Source of the DNA: Phytophthora quininea
Taxonomy: Eukaryota > Oomycota > Peronosporomycetes > Peronosporales > Peronosporaceae
DNA length: 64,000 nt
Direction of reading: 5' to 3'
NCBI GenBank assembly: GCA_011947345.1
Contig: JAAVTG010000023.1
Span: 372,001-436,000 of the forward strand
A model generated the notes under the pieces. That model worked only from the letters and a program-made list of their open reading frames with translations, searched no databases and had not been told where the DNA came from. Below are positions 12,821 through 23,983 of the stretch, piece after piece. The first letter of the stretch is position 1, and each line of letters starts with the position of its first letter. The translations under genes were made by a program, and so were the position numbers.

Positions 12821-13445
12821 GCTGCGCGGGCTGCGGGGCGTTCGGGACTGAGCGCGACGGCGGCTGGTTGTGCGAGTGACCCTGTCCGCGTCCGCGTGCG
12901 ACTGACCAGCTGGTGGGGGTCTTATCGCCGATCGCGACTGGCGGCAACAAGCAGAGCGCTGTGTGCACGGGGGAGGGGGCGAGCTTGCAATGCGCGCTGC
13001 GGTCGTCCCCTCGGTTTCCTTGACAGACCTCTGGCCGTCGGTCGCGATTCCACTCTGGAGCCAACCGACGAAGGGCCGACGAGCGCCATACCGGAGCCAA
13101 GTGAAATCAGAACCCACGCATCAGATTCAGTGTAGGGGTGCTTGGAGACAGTAATAACACACAAACAGCGACTCGACCAGGTGGATACTTTCGCGGCTGC
13201 AGCGCCGGCGGAGACAACTCTCAAGCGAGCGTAAGCTTTCCAATCCATGGCAAAGTGAGCCGTGTGCCTCCGCTATCCAGCAGGGCCGACGATGTCACGC
13301 CTGGGTGTCCGCACCTTGAGGCACGGCTCACCATCATTAATCGTCGCGCCCGTCTCGTAACGCCAGTCAATAACCTTTCTGGAAATAACCGTCAAAATAC
13401 TTTGTGTCTCCTTTTGTGCACACCCAAAATTGGTATCCGATCTCG
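12821..13445. promoter_or_regulatory. Divergent promoter region, glucan synthase copy 2 / TBC1D20-like gene
   Basis: About 625 bases between two divergent start codons. Several long open frames cross it on both strands but none shows a domain. It must hold the promoters of both neighbours; I could not pick out a convincing initiator on either strand. Confidence 0.4.
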
Positions 13446-15049
13446 ATGAGCAAGAAGCGCAGCGGGCACCGCGGAGTGCGCGGCGTCCGCGACCGAGCCC
13501 CGACAGAGCGAGAGCGACGGCTCATCAAGCAAAAGGAGAGGCAGGTCCGCGCCGTCGTGCACCGCCTGCAGACTCTTGCGCGCAGTGGGACAGACGCAGA
13601 ACTGGACGCGGCCTTCCTGGAGGTGCGTCGTCTCGCCGTAACCCCGAGAGGGCTCGTGTCGGACGCGTTCCGGAAAGAGCTGTGGCCTTTTCTGCTCGGC
13701 GCAGGTCAATCCGCCAAGTGCGCGAGCCAAAATGAGCCGAGTTCGGTCTCACACGACTCGGAGACGGAGCACCGGGACGCTGCGCAGGTCGACAAGGACG
13801 TGGAGCGATCTTTGTGGCACTACGACGTGGTGCGCAGTCTTAAGGAGAGCGACCGTCGTGCCAAACGCCGCGCGCTGACGAGCATCATTCTAAATGTGCT
13901 GAACACCAATGAGGAGCTGTATTACTTCCAAGGGTACCACGACATCGTCTCGGTGTTCCTGCTCGCACTGGGGAATTCGCCAAGCACAGTGCAAGTTGTG
14001 CGTAATGTTAGCGAGACGTACCAGCGCGAACCGATGCGGTCTGGCTTCGAGACGGTGATGAAGACCATCAGGCTGTTGTTCCCGTTGCTGGACGCGGCGG
14101 ACGAAGAGCTGTTCCAGCATTTGCACGATTCCGCGGTATGTGTTTCATCATTGTCATCGATGATTTCAACAAAACTCATCATTGCTGCGGTGTGTACTGC
14201 GTAGGTGGAACCGTTTTTCGTATTGCCGTGGATGATCACGTGGTTTGCGCACCAGCTGAAGCGTTTCGAGGACGTGGCGAGGATGTATGATGTGTTTCTT
14301 GTATCGCACCCTCTTTTCAGTCTCTACGTGTCTGCTGCGGTAAGGATTCGTCTATAGTGCGTGCTTACATTGTGCTGATCACTAACGAGAACCCTTCCCA
14401 GGTCGTTCTAGAAGCAAGAGCAAAGATTTTGCGGTGCGAGCGTGATTTTGGCACGATGCACGGGCTTTTGTCCAATTTGCCGCTGACTATGGATATTGAG
14501 AAGGTGATCGCTCGAGCTGTAGTCCTATTTCACCAGCTACCCCCAGCGCAGCTTCAAAAGCAATGTCAAGCGAACATTCCTACTGCGTACGTTAACGCGA
14601 AAATGGTGTGTAGGGAAGTGCTCGGTGTTAATGCAGCTTTTTCGTTCTCACAGCAGCCCCACAACGTACTTCCAGTATCCTTTCGAGTATCAACCTTGGC
14701 CCAGTGCGACCACCCCGATGCTCAAGGAAGTGCCTTCGTTGCCCCCACGACGGACAAGGTAAGTCGGGTACATGCATCCTTTTCTGAGAGAGCATCACTA
14801 ACTATTGCTGTGTTTGGCGCAAACTTCTTCTCTTCGAAGAGATGCAGGCAAGGTGAATTACCTACTGCGCTCTTGGCAGGTACGTCTGAAGATACGCTTG
14901 TATGCGCTTACCGATGGCAGCGCTGATGACTTATTTCCTTTCTCTGTGTTTGTGTGCAGGCGTCCGTTGTTGCCACTGCCGTTGCTGTTGGTGTCGTCGC
15001 AATGGCGTCTGCCTACGTCTACCGCGATCGCCTTGCGGTAAGATCATAA
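13446..15049 (+). CDS. TBC domain Rab GTPase-activating protein, TBC1D20-like, C-terminal membrane anchor
   Basis: Predicted GTPase-activating protein for a Rab of the early secretory pathway, held in ER or Golgi membranes by its tail. The TBC domain carries both catalytic fingers: an Arg finger in VDKDVERSLWH (about residue 120) and a Gln finger in YYFQGYHD (about residue 160). Exons: 13446-14135, 14205-14339, 14402-14758, a small exon ending at 14879 whose acceptor I could not fix (one in-frame option begins at 14853), and 14960-15049, which encodes a hydrophobic Ala/Val-rich helix and a short basic end. The overall plan, one TBC domain followed by a single C-terminal transmembrane helix, is that of TBC1D20/Gyp8. 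An upstream in-frame start (GTG-like, 13404) is possible but the ATG at 13446 opens a basic sequence typical of the family. It is convergent with the next gene. Confidence 0.85.
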
Positions 15050-15308
15050 AGATCGAAGACGAAGGTTTGCTGTGTTACAAGATAGAATACATACTTCATT
15101 CATCCACATTGCTATCACTGTCTCTGGTTGTCGCCATAAAGCCAAAACTGTTGCTGTCGAACGAAGATCGAGCGAGGGAAAGCATTGATGCCTCTGTCTT
15201 GGGCGGATTCTGCGCCAGACGGTAAAATCGCCTAGTCCGAGCAGTTCAACATGAGGATCGTGAGGCGGCACAGCATCAATGTCTCCCCGCCGCTGAGCCT
15301 TGCTGCTT

Positions 15309-16042
15309 TTACGAGTCCTCGAAGAATAGATACTCTCGACAAACTGGGCAATTGGCGTCTCGATTGAGCCATTCGAGCAGACAGCTCATGTGAAAGTTGG
15401 TGCGGTTCATGCCGCAGTTGCATAACGTCCGAACCTTTGGATTGTCCTACAAGACACCGCTCACCATTAATTCTACTACACACATCAGCGAATACACTAC
15501 TCGATGCTCACTCACCTCGGAGAAAGTGTCCAAGCACATGATGCACTCGAGATCCAATTGTCCCTCATCCACCTGTCCACATGACCATCCCACAGCAACT
15601 CAATCATTGCACCGGAATCCTTCACGCTGTCCTGGGGACTTACCATGCCCGTAACTTCTTGATAGGATTTTAATAACCTTGACAGCTCCTCTGGTGGTGG
15701 TGAAGGTGTCGGCTGTTGAGTGGCATCTAGCCCCATGAGTCCCATATTAAGACTGCGGCGCATGTGCTGCTCGTCCGTCTCTTTCTTCTCTTCATCTGCG
15801 TCTGCCATCAGCCCAGCGGCAGTCGCCGATGCTGACCGCTTCAAGACGTTACTCCTAGGTGCTACCGTTGTCCTTTGACTATTGCCAAGCAGCCCGTGGG
15901 TCTCCTGGATGCCGCCGTCACCCGCCAGCACCTCCAGCTCCTGGTCATCGTCGCTTCGCTCGATATCGTCGGTGTCCATGTCGTCGGACTCCCGCCGCTG
16001 GTACTTGGGCGGATGCTGCAGACACGAACACTGCTGGCCCAT
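15309..16042 (-). CDS. RING finger protein with predicted N-myristoyl/palmitoyl anchor
   Basis: Likely ubiquitin E3 ligase. Starting at the ATG at 16042 the protein begins MGQQCSC, a classical signal for N-myristoylation of Gly2 with palmitoylation of the nearby cysteines; this is why I prefer it to the longer frame from 16159. A long acidic, Ser-rich disordered middle follows. The RING is assembled by splicing: exon 1 15644-16042, exon 2 15516-15572 (contributes CIMCLD), exon 3 15309-15446 (contributes the remaining Cys/His, ending in CPVCREYLFF). Introns of 71 and 69 nt have GTAAGT and GTGAGT donors and restore the frame exactly. The ligand order after splicing is C-x2-C, C-x-C, H-x2-C, C-x2-C. 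Substrates unknown. Confidence 0.85.
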
Positions 16043-16229
16043 GCTCTCCAGCCGTCCAGCAGCCGCTGGTCGATCAATCTGCCGTGGGAGAATGCCCAGC
16101 AGAGACAGCGTCACCGCGCAGCGATCGTCCTCGCTTGTCTGATCGAAACGTCGGACCAAAAATACAAAAATGTATTTCCGTCATAATACCGTTTTTAGTC
16201 AAATTGAAGTTTCGGGGTGATTAGCATCC

Positions 16230-17483
16230 ATGGCTTTGGGAGCTTCTTCGCCTCTGCGTGGCGTTCTACACGCGCTCGTGGCGCTAGTACTGGCGCTGGC
16301 CATCCACGCGTACAACGACTTTGTGCCCCTGGACGCGTATCTGCCGTCTACGGGCGTCAACGCCAGTATTGAGACTCACTACAGCGAATCTTACTACCAA
16401 GCTCGGAAGCTGTTCCGTTCCCGCGCAGAAGCTGCCGGCGCGCAGCTCTACGCGTTGCCACTGGAGCATTTGACGTCGCTCGACTTGACGGTGGACGTTG
16501 CAGTGCTCAAGGGGGCCAGTGATCGCGTGTTGCTGCACATTTCAGGTACCCACGGGGTTGAAGGCTTCGCTGGTAGCGCGATCCAGTCTCAACTGTTGCA
16601 ACGAGCTGGTACTGCTGCTAAGGACAAGAAGATCCCAACTGTGATCTTTGTGCATGCACTCAATGCGTATGGATTTGCCCAGCTACGACGGTTTAATGAG
16701 CACAATGTGGACTTGAATCGCAACTGGCTCACGCCGGAGGAGTTCCAAGAGCGACAAGAGAGAGACCCCAACCGGCTGGGCTACTTGGATGTGAACGACT
16801 TGCTGAATCCGACGGAGATCCATGGCGTGCAAAACTGGTTCCTGGTCAAAGCTGCTATGCAGTTGGTGATGAAGGGCTTTGATGCCATCAAGAAGGCGAC
16901 GATAGGGGCAACTACAAGTTACCGAAGACGCTATTCTACGGCGGTACGAAATTGGAGCCTAGCTTGGCGTTGCTGCAGGATTTCTTAGTGAAGCACGTCG
17001 ACTTTGATAAAGTGAGTAAGTTTGCGATGGTGGATGTTCACACGGGGCTTGGTCCTGCTGGCGTCGACACACTCATGCTAGGAGGTGCGGGCGACATGGC
17101 CGTAGCGGACAGCGTATTCGCCGGTCCTGAGTACGCGGACAAGGTCGTCTTCGTGCATGACAACGAGAACCCAGTGTCGAGAGGGTATGACGGAGTGGGC
17201 GGCTTCACATTTGACGGGGTCGCGCACTTGCTGGGCCCAAAAGCCAAAAAAACGCGCTCATGTTCTGCCAAGAGTTCGGGACGGTGCCGGGCGTGTTTAT
17301 TCTGAAGGCGATGACGGAGGAGAACGCGGTGTTCCACCACAACCCGTCGCCAGTGAGCCGAATTCCGTACGCGCAGAAGCTGCGCGATGTGTTTACTTGC
17401 ATCAGAGCAGCTCGTGGAAGAGCGAGGTCCTGCGTCGCGGCGTCGACGTGTTCGATCGGCTGGAAGCATTTCTGGCGGCGTAG
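16230..17483 (+). CDS. DUF2817 / M14-like metallocarboxypeptidase family protein, probably secreted
   Basis: The first 28 residues form a hydrophobic signal peptide or anchor (LHALVALVLALAI). The DUF2817 fold is related to zinc carboxypeptidases of family M14: visible are the HxxE-type motif in SGTHGVEGFAGSAIQ, an Asn/Arg-rich motif in HNVDLNRNW, and a second histidine in VDVHTGLGP. Substrate is not known for the family; a secreted or lysosomal peptidase or amidase role is inference. The frame breaks three times, each time at a run: G4 at 16905-16908, A7 at 17246-17252 and T3 at 17392-17394; adding one base at each gives a single continuous protein of about 420 residues. Divergent from the RING gene, with 187 bases between starts. 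Confidence 0.82.
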
Positions 17484-17841
17484 CAACCGGGGTTGGTCCG
17501 ATCTTGTTGACATTTGAACTAGCGTAGTTTGCCTGGACTTTGGCCAGGCATTTGCGTTGCACATGCGATATTGAATGAATCCGGGGCGTAAGGATTTCTT
17601 CGATCTTCAGTTCGTAGCAACAACCTCCTGCCAGAGTCTCCGATTCGGAGCCTCGCCCACGAGCACTCAAAGCGGGGGACGCAATGCAAATCCGCTTCAA
17701 CTTTGTCCCGGCGCTGTGATTGGCCGGATAAATCTATTTTCAACCAATCTCAGCGAATTATTTTCCTGCCGGCTGGGGGCCATTCATTTCCCCACGTTTG
17801 GCACTGCTCCCCCATTCGTTTATTCGCCATCTACGATCACC
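17484..17841. promoter_or_regulatory. Upstream region of ribosomal protein eL8
   Basis: About 360 bases without a credible gene. The last 70 bases are pyrimidine-rich and hold a strong oomycete initiator, listed separately. Nothing else is recognisable. Confidence 0.5.
17779..17795 (+). promoter_or_regulatory. Oomycete core promoter: initiator plus flanking pyrimidine-rich motif
   Basis: The sequence GGCCATTCATTTCCCC, followed by CACGTTTGGC, closely fits the oomycete initiator with its downstream flanking promoter region. It lies about 50-60 bases before the eL8 ATG, the expected place for a transcription start. Confidence 0.7.
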
Positions 17842-18900
17842 ATGCCCACCAAGAAGGTCAAGCGCACCACCACCACCACCAAGGTCACGTCCAAGACGAC
17901 CAAGGGCTCGACGGCCTCGTCCAAGTCCAAGAAGGACCCTCTCTTCGTGGCCACGCCCAAGAACTTCCGTCGCGGCGGTGACATTCAGGTATTTTGAAGC
18001 TCCGTCTTCCTTCCATCGCTTTCGAGCGATGGTCACGACCCTCAGTGTACGGGACGGATATATTTTCCGTCCCCTCTTGAGAACAGTGTAGCGGGCCCCC
18101 ACGACCGCAATGACACAAACCTTGTGGTGGCAATCTCTCTCCAATGAGTTGCGCCTCAAGGGTAAAGAACGCTGCCTTGCTGTCATGCACTGGAGGTCTT
18201 AGAACCTTCCCAGGAGCTTCTCATACTAACGCTATTTCTTGCTCTATTGCAGCCCAAGCGTGACCTGTCCCGCTTCGTGCGCTGGCCGCGCTACGTGCGC
18301 CTTCAGCGCCAGCGCAAGGTCCTGTACCAGCGCCTGAAGGTGCCGCCGTCGGTCAACCAGTTCTCCAACACCCTGGACAAGAACGTGGCCACGGACCTGT
18401 TCAAGCTGCTGCTCAAGTACCAGCCGGAGACCAAGGCCGCCAAGACCCTGCGTCTGCGCAACATCGCCGCCGGCAAGGAGGAGGCCTCGGCCCCGCCCGC
18501 CGTCGTCAAGTTCGGTCTGAACCACGTGACGTCGCTGATCGAGAACAAGAAGGCCAAGCTTGTGTGCATCGCCCACGACGTGGACCCCATTGAGCTCGTG
18601 GTGTTCCTGCCGGCTCTGTGCCGCCAGTTCGACATCCCGTACTGCATCGTCAAGGGCAAGGCTCGTCTGGGCCAGCTCGTGCACCAGAAGAACGCCGCTG
18701 TGGTGGCCCTGACGCACGTCAACAAGGAGGACAAGGCCAAGTTCGACTCGCTCACCGAGGCCTTCCACGCCAAGTTCAACGAGGACACCCAGGCGCGTCG
18801 CAAGTGGGGCGGAGGCATCATGGGCCTCAAGACCCAGAAGAAGCTGGAGCTGCGCGAGAAGGCGATCGCCGCCGAGGCTGCCAAGAAGGCCCAGTACTAA
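17842..18900 (+). CDS. RPL7A: 60S ribosomal protein L7a (eL8)
   Basis: Component of the large cytosolic ribosomal subunit. Exon 1 (17842-17988) encodes a Lys/Thr-rich N-terminus ending in FRRGGDIQ; a 264-nt intron, long for this genome, is followed by exon 2 (18253-18900). The joined protein is 264 residues, the usual size of eL8. The L7Ae/L30e-type RNA-binding fold is visible around residues 125-220 ([20 protein letters not shown]), and the end ([18 protein letters not shown]) is typical. Strong C/G-ending codon bias compared with neighbours fits very high expression. No frame break is needed. Confidence 0.97.
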
Positions 18901-19274
18901 GTTGTTTGGGTCTTTGAGGAGTGGGACGAGGCGCACTATCTCTTCACGACATCGTTGTAGGTAAGGGGAGCACCTTCCTTTCCTGGCAAGTAATGGCTGA
19001 ATAACACTACGAACACAACCAACGCACACGCCTTAGTATTTACAACCAGCTTTGCTTTGCATGAGGAATCGTGAGCTTGTTGCAATGTATCCACTCAGCA
19101 GATACACTTTGGATCCCTCGTCCGTGCCTTTTCACTCGGTTCATAGTGAAACGTTCCACTTGAGTTTGTATGCATCCTCCAGTGCCGAAAGAGTCAAGCA
19201 GGAAGGAAGCAGCAGTCGATGGGTGGGCGCTTGTCACTTCCCTCTCTTTGTCGTCGGTAGCTAATCAGCCTATC
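18901..19274. other. Intergenic region before the VASt gene
   Basis: About 370 bases between the eL8 stop and the chosen start of the next gene. It should contain the eL8 terminator and the promoter of the VASt gene. I see no gene and no clear motif. Confidence 0.35.
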
Positions 19275-22200
19275 ATGCCCTTCTTCTCCTCTCTGCTGTT
19301 CCCCACAGCTGACAACGCGCCTACCCTGACGGTGGAGACGGAGCCAGCTGCCAAGCCCCCGCTGCTCCCAGTGCGGCAGCCTCCGGCGCACCCAGCAATG
19401 GCAGCCCAACTGAGAACGGCTCCGTGGCGTCTCCACAAGCCTCGCAGAGCCAGGATACGTACTCTACCGACCTATTTAGAGCCTTCCCCAAGGTCTGCCA
19501 GAAGGCCAAGAGCGGTGTGCTGCTCTGCCAAGCAGTCTCTGCCTTTGTCACGGAGCGAGCCACTGCCGAGAGCAGCTACGCTCAGTCATTACTGAAGTTG
19601 GCACAGTAAGGAAGTTGCAATTAGTTTTATTTAGTTGTTTGAGCTGACGGTGTTGATTTTTGTAGAAGTGCAAAGGCTGAAGACTGGTCGCCGCAGCTCA
19701 CAGAGTGCTGGGCAATTTTCCAGGAGGCGACGGAGCATTTAGCGCAAGAGAGATGGAGTTTTGCGTCGACCTTGCAGACGAGTATTGTACCTGGCGCCAA
19801 GGCGTTTGCGACGCAGCAAGAGATCCAGGTGCAGCGACTGATTACAGGTTCGTCCACGATGTCATTTTACGTGTTTTATAGTTTTTTTTTACGTTTCGCG
19901 CTCTACTACTACTAGAGGGAACCAAGGTGCGCTGGGCGCAACACCAGATGACCTTGGCGATGGACAAAGCCAGAGAAAAATATGAACGGAAATGCCAAGA
20001 AGCCATCGAAATGACCGCGTCGATTCGCAGGAGTGAGAACGGAGAAGGCAGTGCGTCTGCTAGCTCAACCCCAGATTCATCCGACGACATTTCGTCGTCG
20101 TCAAAGGAGCTGACGGACAAGCTGGCTGCTGGAGCAGGGCAATTGCTGACCAAGATGTGGGATACCACGTCGGCTTTTGGTCGGAGCCCATTGGAACGGC
20201 AGCGCTCTAAGCTCTTCGGTTGCCTTGAAGAAGTTATCGCCGCAGAAAAACATTACGTACAGACGGTGGAGTATACCAACGCGCAGCGCCTGATCTTTGA
20301 GAGGGAGATCAAAGATAACCTCCACGCCTTCCAGCTCACGGAGGAGCAGCGCATGGAATACCTCAAAGATGTGCTTATGCGAATGCAAAAGGCCTTTATT
20401 GGTGTATTTTCGCGATCCAAACAATATGTAGAACGGATGAAGAATAGCGCCAACCGTGTCGATGAATTAGGTGAGCACTTACTTCCAATTACTGCAAGCA
20501 GCGATGATGTCTAATTGATCCTGGTGTATATATGTGTAGCCGACATTGAAAAAGGGTTCCAAAGCCTCGGCAGCCAGGAAGAGGTTGATGTAGATCAAGC
20601 TGATCTGTCAACCAATCCGTTTTATCATCGCATGATGCACATTCAAGCGATGTCGGACAACGGACAACGCATGATTGGAGTCATCAACACGGTCGTTATC
20701 GAGTTTATTGCCACGGAGAGCCGCTTTTCGCAGTCGCTTCGTAAGCTGCTTCGCGTACACGAATCAGGAGGCCTTGCTCCACCGTCAGATTTGTTTGGGG
20801 CAGCGTCTCCCAACGCACATGCGAAGTTTATGGCCGAGGAAGGTGCTACCATGGCAAACGCGTGGATGACTGTGCGGGATCAAGTGAAGCTTCTTTTGGA
20901 AGTTCATCAGGTGCGCAACACCACACAAACTTATATCGTTATTGTACCTGACGAGTTTGTTTCCAGGAATTTCAATCCCTTCTAGCGGAGCCTGTGTCCC
21001 TCAGCCTCTCAACGATGAAGACTGAGTACGAGAGTGTTCGGAACTCTACGCAGGAGAATTTCCTGAAGACTCATTCAACTCTTTCAAATGAGTCTTCAGC
21101 GCACAGAAAGCTACAGCAAAGTTAATGGCAAAATCCCGTGATTTTGCAGTCACATTTTCACACATGCCTGGAGCAACACCTGTCAGCAGTTCATCGCATG
21201 GAATTGAGGTTGGCCAAGCTCTTAAGGCGCTGACCGCCAATATTCGCTCATTCAGCGAAAAGATCGACGATCAGAAGCAAAACTTCGGCAATTAGCCGAA
21301 GAAATAAAGCAACTTCAGACACGAGCTGCTGAAAGCAGTAGCTCCTTGAGGCAGACGTATCAAATTTACGTCCAGGTGAGTGCTCTTAATATATTATGCA
21401 TGCAAACCAAACTGCAAACTAACAGAAGCTTTCTTCACCAGGAAATCGAAGTATCGATATCTACGTATATGAAAAACGAGAAGTATCGTTTGCAAGTTGG
21501 CAAGAATTCTTTACAGTCGCTGGCAAAAGCAGTTGAACATATGCTTAAGGGTGGTGCGTCGGTGGGAAACAAGGCGCTCTCTGAATTTGAGAAGATCAGC
21601 CCGAACAGTGACATTACGGAGTTCATCCGAGTTAACAGACAGCCGTATGAACGGTGTAAACGGATCGTCCCGGCTTATCATGGAAACGATAGTCTCAAAG
21701 AAGTGATGCGCGAATATCTTGCATCTGTAGGGGCTTCTGCATCGATGCCGCCCGAGAACTCTGAAAAGATCCCGAGGAGCCCTACAAGTGCTTCTTTTCA
21801 GCCTGCGTCGATTCCCAATGGAGAGAACCCAAGCTCACCTGAACAATCTCCTCGCTCCAGTATTTCGCAGAAGACGGACGACCAAATTGCTGCCGCAAAC
21901 GGAAGTTTTGATGTTGATGATGATGAGCCTGACGATGATAAAAGTGCAGCCTCGGTGGAACAAGACGAAGATGACTCCGACACACAGCCTCTCGGCGTGT
22001 CCGACTTCCAGAAGAGGTTCAAGGTAATGCTAGCTACGTTCTGATTTTTCTCGATCGCTTGTATGGGAGTTAAAGTTTGCTACTGCAGTTGGACCAGCCA
22101 GAACAAGTCGTCGAAAGTTATTCGTGCGCTCTCTTCCTTTCCAATTTCCCGTACCACGGACGGCTCTATCTGACAAGAGATCGCATGTGCTTTTCGGGGT

Positions 22201-23823
22201 GGAGAGACACAGTATATGTATGTGTGTCTGTTTGTCATTCTGCACACAACTTTTCACTTGGGTTTTGTTCTATAGGTGGCTGCATTTTCGGAGGTTTCTG
22301 CGATGGAAAAGAAAAACACTGCTCTGGTTGTCCCAAATGCTATAGAGGTAAGTGCAGTGTGGGCTTCTTTCAGGGTGATTGGAAGTTGTATTTCTGACAG
22401 TGTGTTGTTGAGTGCAGTTTACTGTGAAGGGGGAAAAGATCTTCTTTGCTTCGTTTATCTTCCGGTAAGGATGGACTTACGTAATGCTGTACATTGTCCG
22501 CTGATGGAGTCACTTATTCTGTTTTGATTAGAGATGAATGCTACCAAAGTATTCAACAGCTGCGTTCAATTAAGAAGAGACTGAGGCATTGCTGTCGGAT
22601 CCAAGTAAGTCCTGTGACAGTGAACAAGAAGAGGCAACTGAATCACAAGCAAGACGGCGGAGGAGTTCTTCAGATCTCGCTGCCGTTTCCCGGCACCTGA
22701 GGAAACCATTGATAGAGCACAGAAATCTTCAGCAGAGGACAGTCGCTCCGCATCTTCCTCAGAAGATGCGACAGCCGAACCAATTGTGCCCGGAAAAGAT
22801 GAGATCCTTGGCGAATACGATCTTTTACTCGATGAAGAAGTCGCGTTCAGGTACAGGCATATCCCACGAAGCTTTTTTATCTCTTGAAGAACTCACTAAT
22901 GCTTCCCTTGTTTCTAGTGTTGACACAGTTTATTCAAAGTTGTGGGTCGAATCGGACGCGTTTTCACGGAAACTGCTCGAAGCTGCAGGCTCCACGAACA
23001 TATCCATTCCCTCATGGGATAAGACACCCGTGTCGTATACGGCGGTGACTAAGCCAGACAATTTCGATGGTTCTCGCTCGGTCACCTACACGCACAATAA
23101 GAAGTACATGGTGGGGCCAAGCGTCATCCCAACAACGCAAGCGCAGCGATACGCATATACATCTCACAGCTGTCTAGTGGTGAGTACAACGACCTGCGTG
23201 TCCGACGTACCATACTGCGATTACTTCCGGGTTGAGCACCGTTGGGTCTTCAGCGCCACCAAGAAGCAAGGTGTCTCCTTGATGCAGGTGGGACTACGCA
23301 TTCAATGGATTAAAAACACGTGGCTGAAGAAACAGGTAAGTTTGAAGTTGAACGCACTATGGGTTTGTACGTCGCTGACTTAGGTGGTGGCATTGATTAG
23401 ATCGAAGGAACTACAGTTTCGGAAGCTAAAGAATCCGCAAAAGGATGGTTAAGTGCTGCTTTAGCTGCAACGAGAGAACAGACGACCGGTGGACGTAGTG
23501 TGAGCTCTTCGGTGTCTCCTTCAGCGAAGACTTCTCCAGCCGTAAACGGGGAACCGTCCAAGGAGGTACAACAAGATGCTTCGACTGGAAACACAGCACC
23601 TGCCGCCTTTGCCCAGCCCACGTCCAATTCTGCAATTAGTCAGCTCCACCCAACGATACGTGCAGCTGTCATCATCTGCACACTCATGTTCATCTACACG
23701 ATGTACCGGGTATGTGCAGCCATGGATCAAATGCAAGCGCTGACGAGGGAAGCGCTTATTCAGCAGCAGCAACAGCAAGAATTTCTCAAGGAGCTTTTAG
23801 GAAAGCTAAACGCGAGAAATTAA
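19275..23823 (+). CDS. BAR-type / GRAM / VASt / TM protein, LAM (Ysp1/Sip3, Aster)-like sterol transfer protein
   Basis: Predicted lipid transfer protein acting at ER-plasma membrane contacts. About 1,280 residues in 12 exons: 19275-19605, 19666-19847, 19916-20470, 20540-20910, 20967-21375, 21442-22023, 22089-22211, 22276-22347, 22418-22464, 22532-22850, 22918-23335, 23401-23823. An FCH/F-BAR-like helical start (about residues 58-112, FPKVCQKAKSGVLLCQAV) continues into a long helical region; a GRAM domain follows (about 810-900, SNFPYHGRLYLTRDRMCF), then a VASt domain (about 1000-1140) and one transmembrane helix near the C-terminus (AAVIICTLMFIYTMYRV). Yeast Lam1 and Lam3 combine BAR, GRAM, VASt and TM in the same order. 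Apparent missing bases lie at 19356-19360, 21118-21120, 21279-21282, near 22583 and near 22698. Start Met at 19275 is the nearest ATG before conserved sequence; a more 5' exon cannot be excluded. Confidence 0.82.
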
Positions 23824-23983
23824 TCACCCTTGCAAAGCGAAATCCATTGTATTGCTAATAACTTCCTTCTTCTTCATCTTCCTGCGACAACAAATTCAAG
23901 CATCGTTAAAAGCGCAGCAAAGCCGTCTTCGGCATAAAACCTTCTGCCTACCTCATCGCTATACTCTGGAAGTGAAGCAAAGC

